NCBI GenBank assembly: GCA_047605645.1
Contig: JASGFJ010000013.1
Span: 1 to 64,000, forward strand
DNA length: 64,000 nt
Origin: UBA1309 sp047605645
GTDB taxonomy: Bacteria; Bacteroidota; Bacteroidia; Bacteroidales; Dysgonomonadaceae
Direction of reading: 5' to 3'
Shown: positions 63,659-64,000 of the stretch, piece after piece
Numbering within the stretch: position 1 is the first letter of the stretch
Layout: the number at the start of each line of letters is the position of its first letter
Program-made: the position numbers and the translations under genes
The notes under the pieces: model-generated
The model's input: the letters and a program-made list of their open reading frames with translations, nothing else
What the model was told of the DNA's origin: nothing
Database searches by the model: none

Positions 63659-64000
63659 TCACTTCCATTCGAATGTGGCCAACACCGCTTTGTGATCGGT
63701 TGGCCAGACATAACCGGGAGTAAAAATATTGTCTTTGGTCTTTTCTTCAATCCGTTGCCCACGCACAATATCACCTAAAGGACCAATTATTTGTACATCT
63801 TTCAATACAAGATGCTTGTCTGGATAATAGAAGATATAATCGATACGATCGCGATCATCAGCTTGGGGAGACCAAACCAAACGGCTCAAATCGGCTTTCG
63901 GCGTATTAGCAGGGAACGTGAATCCGGGATGCGTCACCGGATTGCGATAAATATGACGATAAGCATCTACAAAACCCGCTTTTTGAAGCGCAACGGTACA
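63659..64000 (-). CDS. Endonuclease/exonuclease/phosphatase-family protein (3' part; gene leaves the window)
   Basis: The frame is open to the window edge, so only about the last 113 residues are visible. They show the family's C-terminal catalytic signature: D-R-I-D-Y-I-F-Y (active-site Asp) and W-P-T-D-H-K-A-V (Asp-His pair). The fold covers DNase I-like nucleases, sphingomyelinases and lipid phosphatases; the substrate cannot be judged from this part. A GTG at 63937 is internal, since clear homologous sequence (F-V-D-A-Y-R) precedes it. Confidence 0.85.
   Translation of the reverse strand, partial: CTVALQKAGFVDAYRHIYRNPVTHPGFTFPANTPKADLSRLVWSPQADDRDRIDYIFYYPDKHLVLKDVQIIGPLGDIVRGQRIEEKTKDNIFTPGYVWPTDHKAVLATFEWK

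Noticed and set aside
1..64000. CRISPR arrays, insertion sequences, prophage or conjugative element genes.
   Set aside because: No regularly spaced exact repeats, transposase or integrase motifs, or phage structural genes were found; the repeats at 3.3 and 19 kb are diverged, only paired, and lack spacer regularity or cas genes.

Overview
The window is chromosomal DNA from a member of the Bacteroidetes, most likely order Bacteroidales. The evidence is a SusC/SusD pair with acidic-tailed surface lipoproteins, promoters of the TTG-N19-TAnnTTTG type, near-absent Shine-Dalgarno sequences, and outer-membrane barrels with carboxypeptidase-like N-terminal domains. Three secreted proteins (28086-30608, 30930-32570, 47244-49466) end in what look like type IX secretion (T9SS) sorting domains. 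This argues against a typical gut Bacteroides and for a T9SS-bearing relative (Paludibacter-, Dysgonomonas- or Tannerella-like). I cannot fix the genus.

Layout. 124-14547 is a polysaccharide utilisation locus. On the minus strand the order is SusC, SusD, a small surface lipoprotein, a two-domain alginate-lyase-family/GH88 enzyme and a GH2 enzyme with a glucuronidase-type N-x-K motif. A divergent plus-strand membrane-spanning regulator with a periplasmic propeller and a cytoplasmic LuxR-type HTH faces it. The set predicts import and breakdown of a uronic-acid-containing glycan: lyase cleavage, removal of the unsaturated uronate by GH88, then GH2 exo-hydrolysis. 14770-27295 holds housekeeping and metabolic genes: a winged-helix protein, YhcH, GlgB, ManA, ferrochelatase, a LysR/YeiH pair, Lpd, MenA, an esterase and a beta-hydroxyacid dehydrogenase. 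28086-32570 holds a secreted pectate lyase and a repeat-rich secreted protein.

32647-43820 carries Pgk, DnaA, MCE/MlaD, amidase, a D-lactate-dehydrogenase-like enzyme, a LysM glucosaminidase, cytidine deaminase, a YgjP-like metalloprotease, an ECF sigma factor and aminopeptidase P. 44656-55149 holds Fur, PurA, AcpH, a T9SS subtilase, a lipoprotein, an M23 peptidase, Ndk, PriA and a small barrel protein. tRNA-Arg(CCT) follows, then an AddA-like helicase-nuclease, a SUI1/YciH protein, a methyltransferase, a large TonB-receptor-like barrel, a DUF3836-like protein, a FlK-like thioesterase and the 3' part of an endonuclease/phosphatase-family gene that leaves the window.

The most unusual signal is non-coding. 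A roughly 101-bp repeat occurs in two long intergenic gaps 15 kb apart: inverted copies at 3265-3365 and 3486-3586, direct copies at 18948-19048 and 19185-19285. The best pair is about 79% identical with no gaps, and three of the four copies run straight into a hairpin. I recognise no known RNA or mobile element in it. No CRISPR array, insertion sequence, prophage or rRNA operon was seen.
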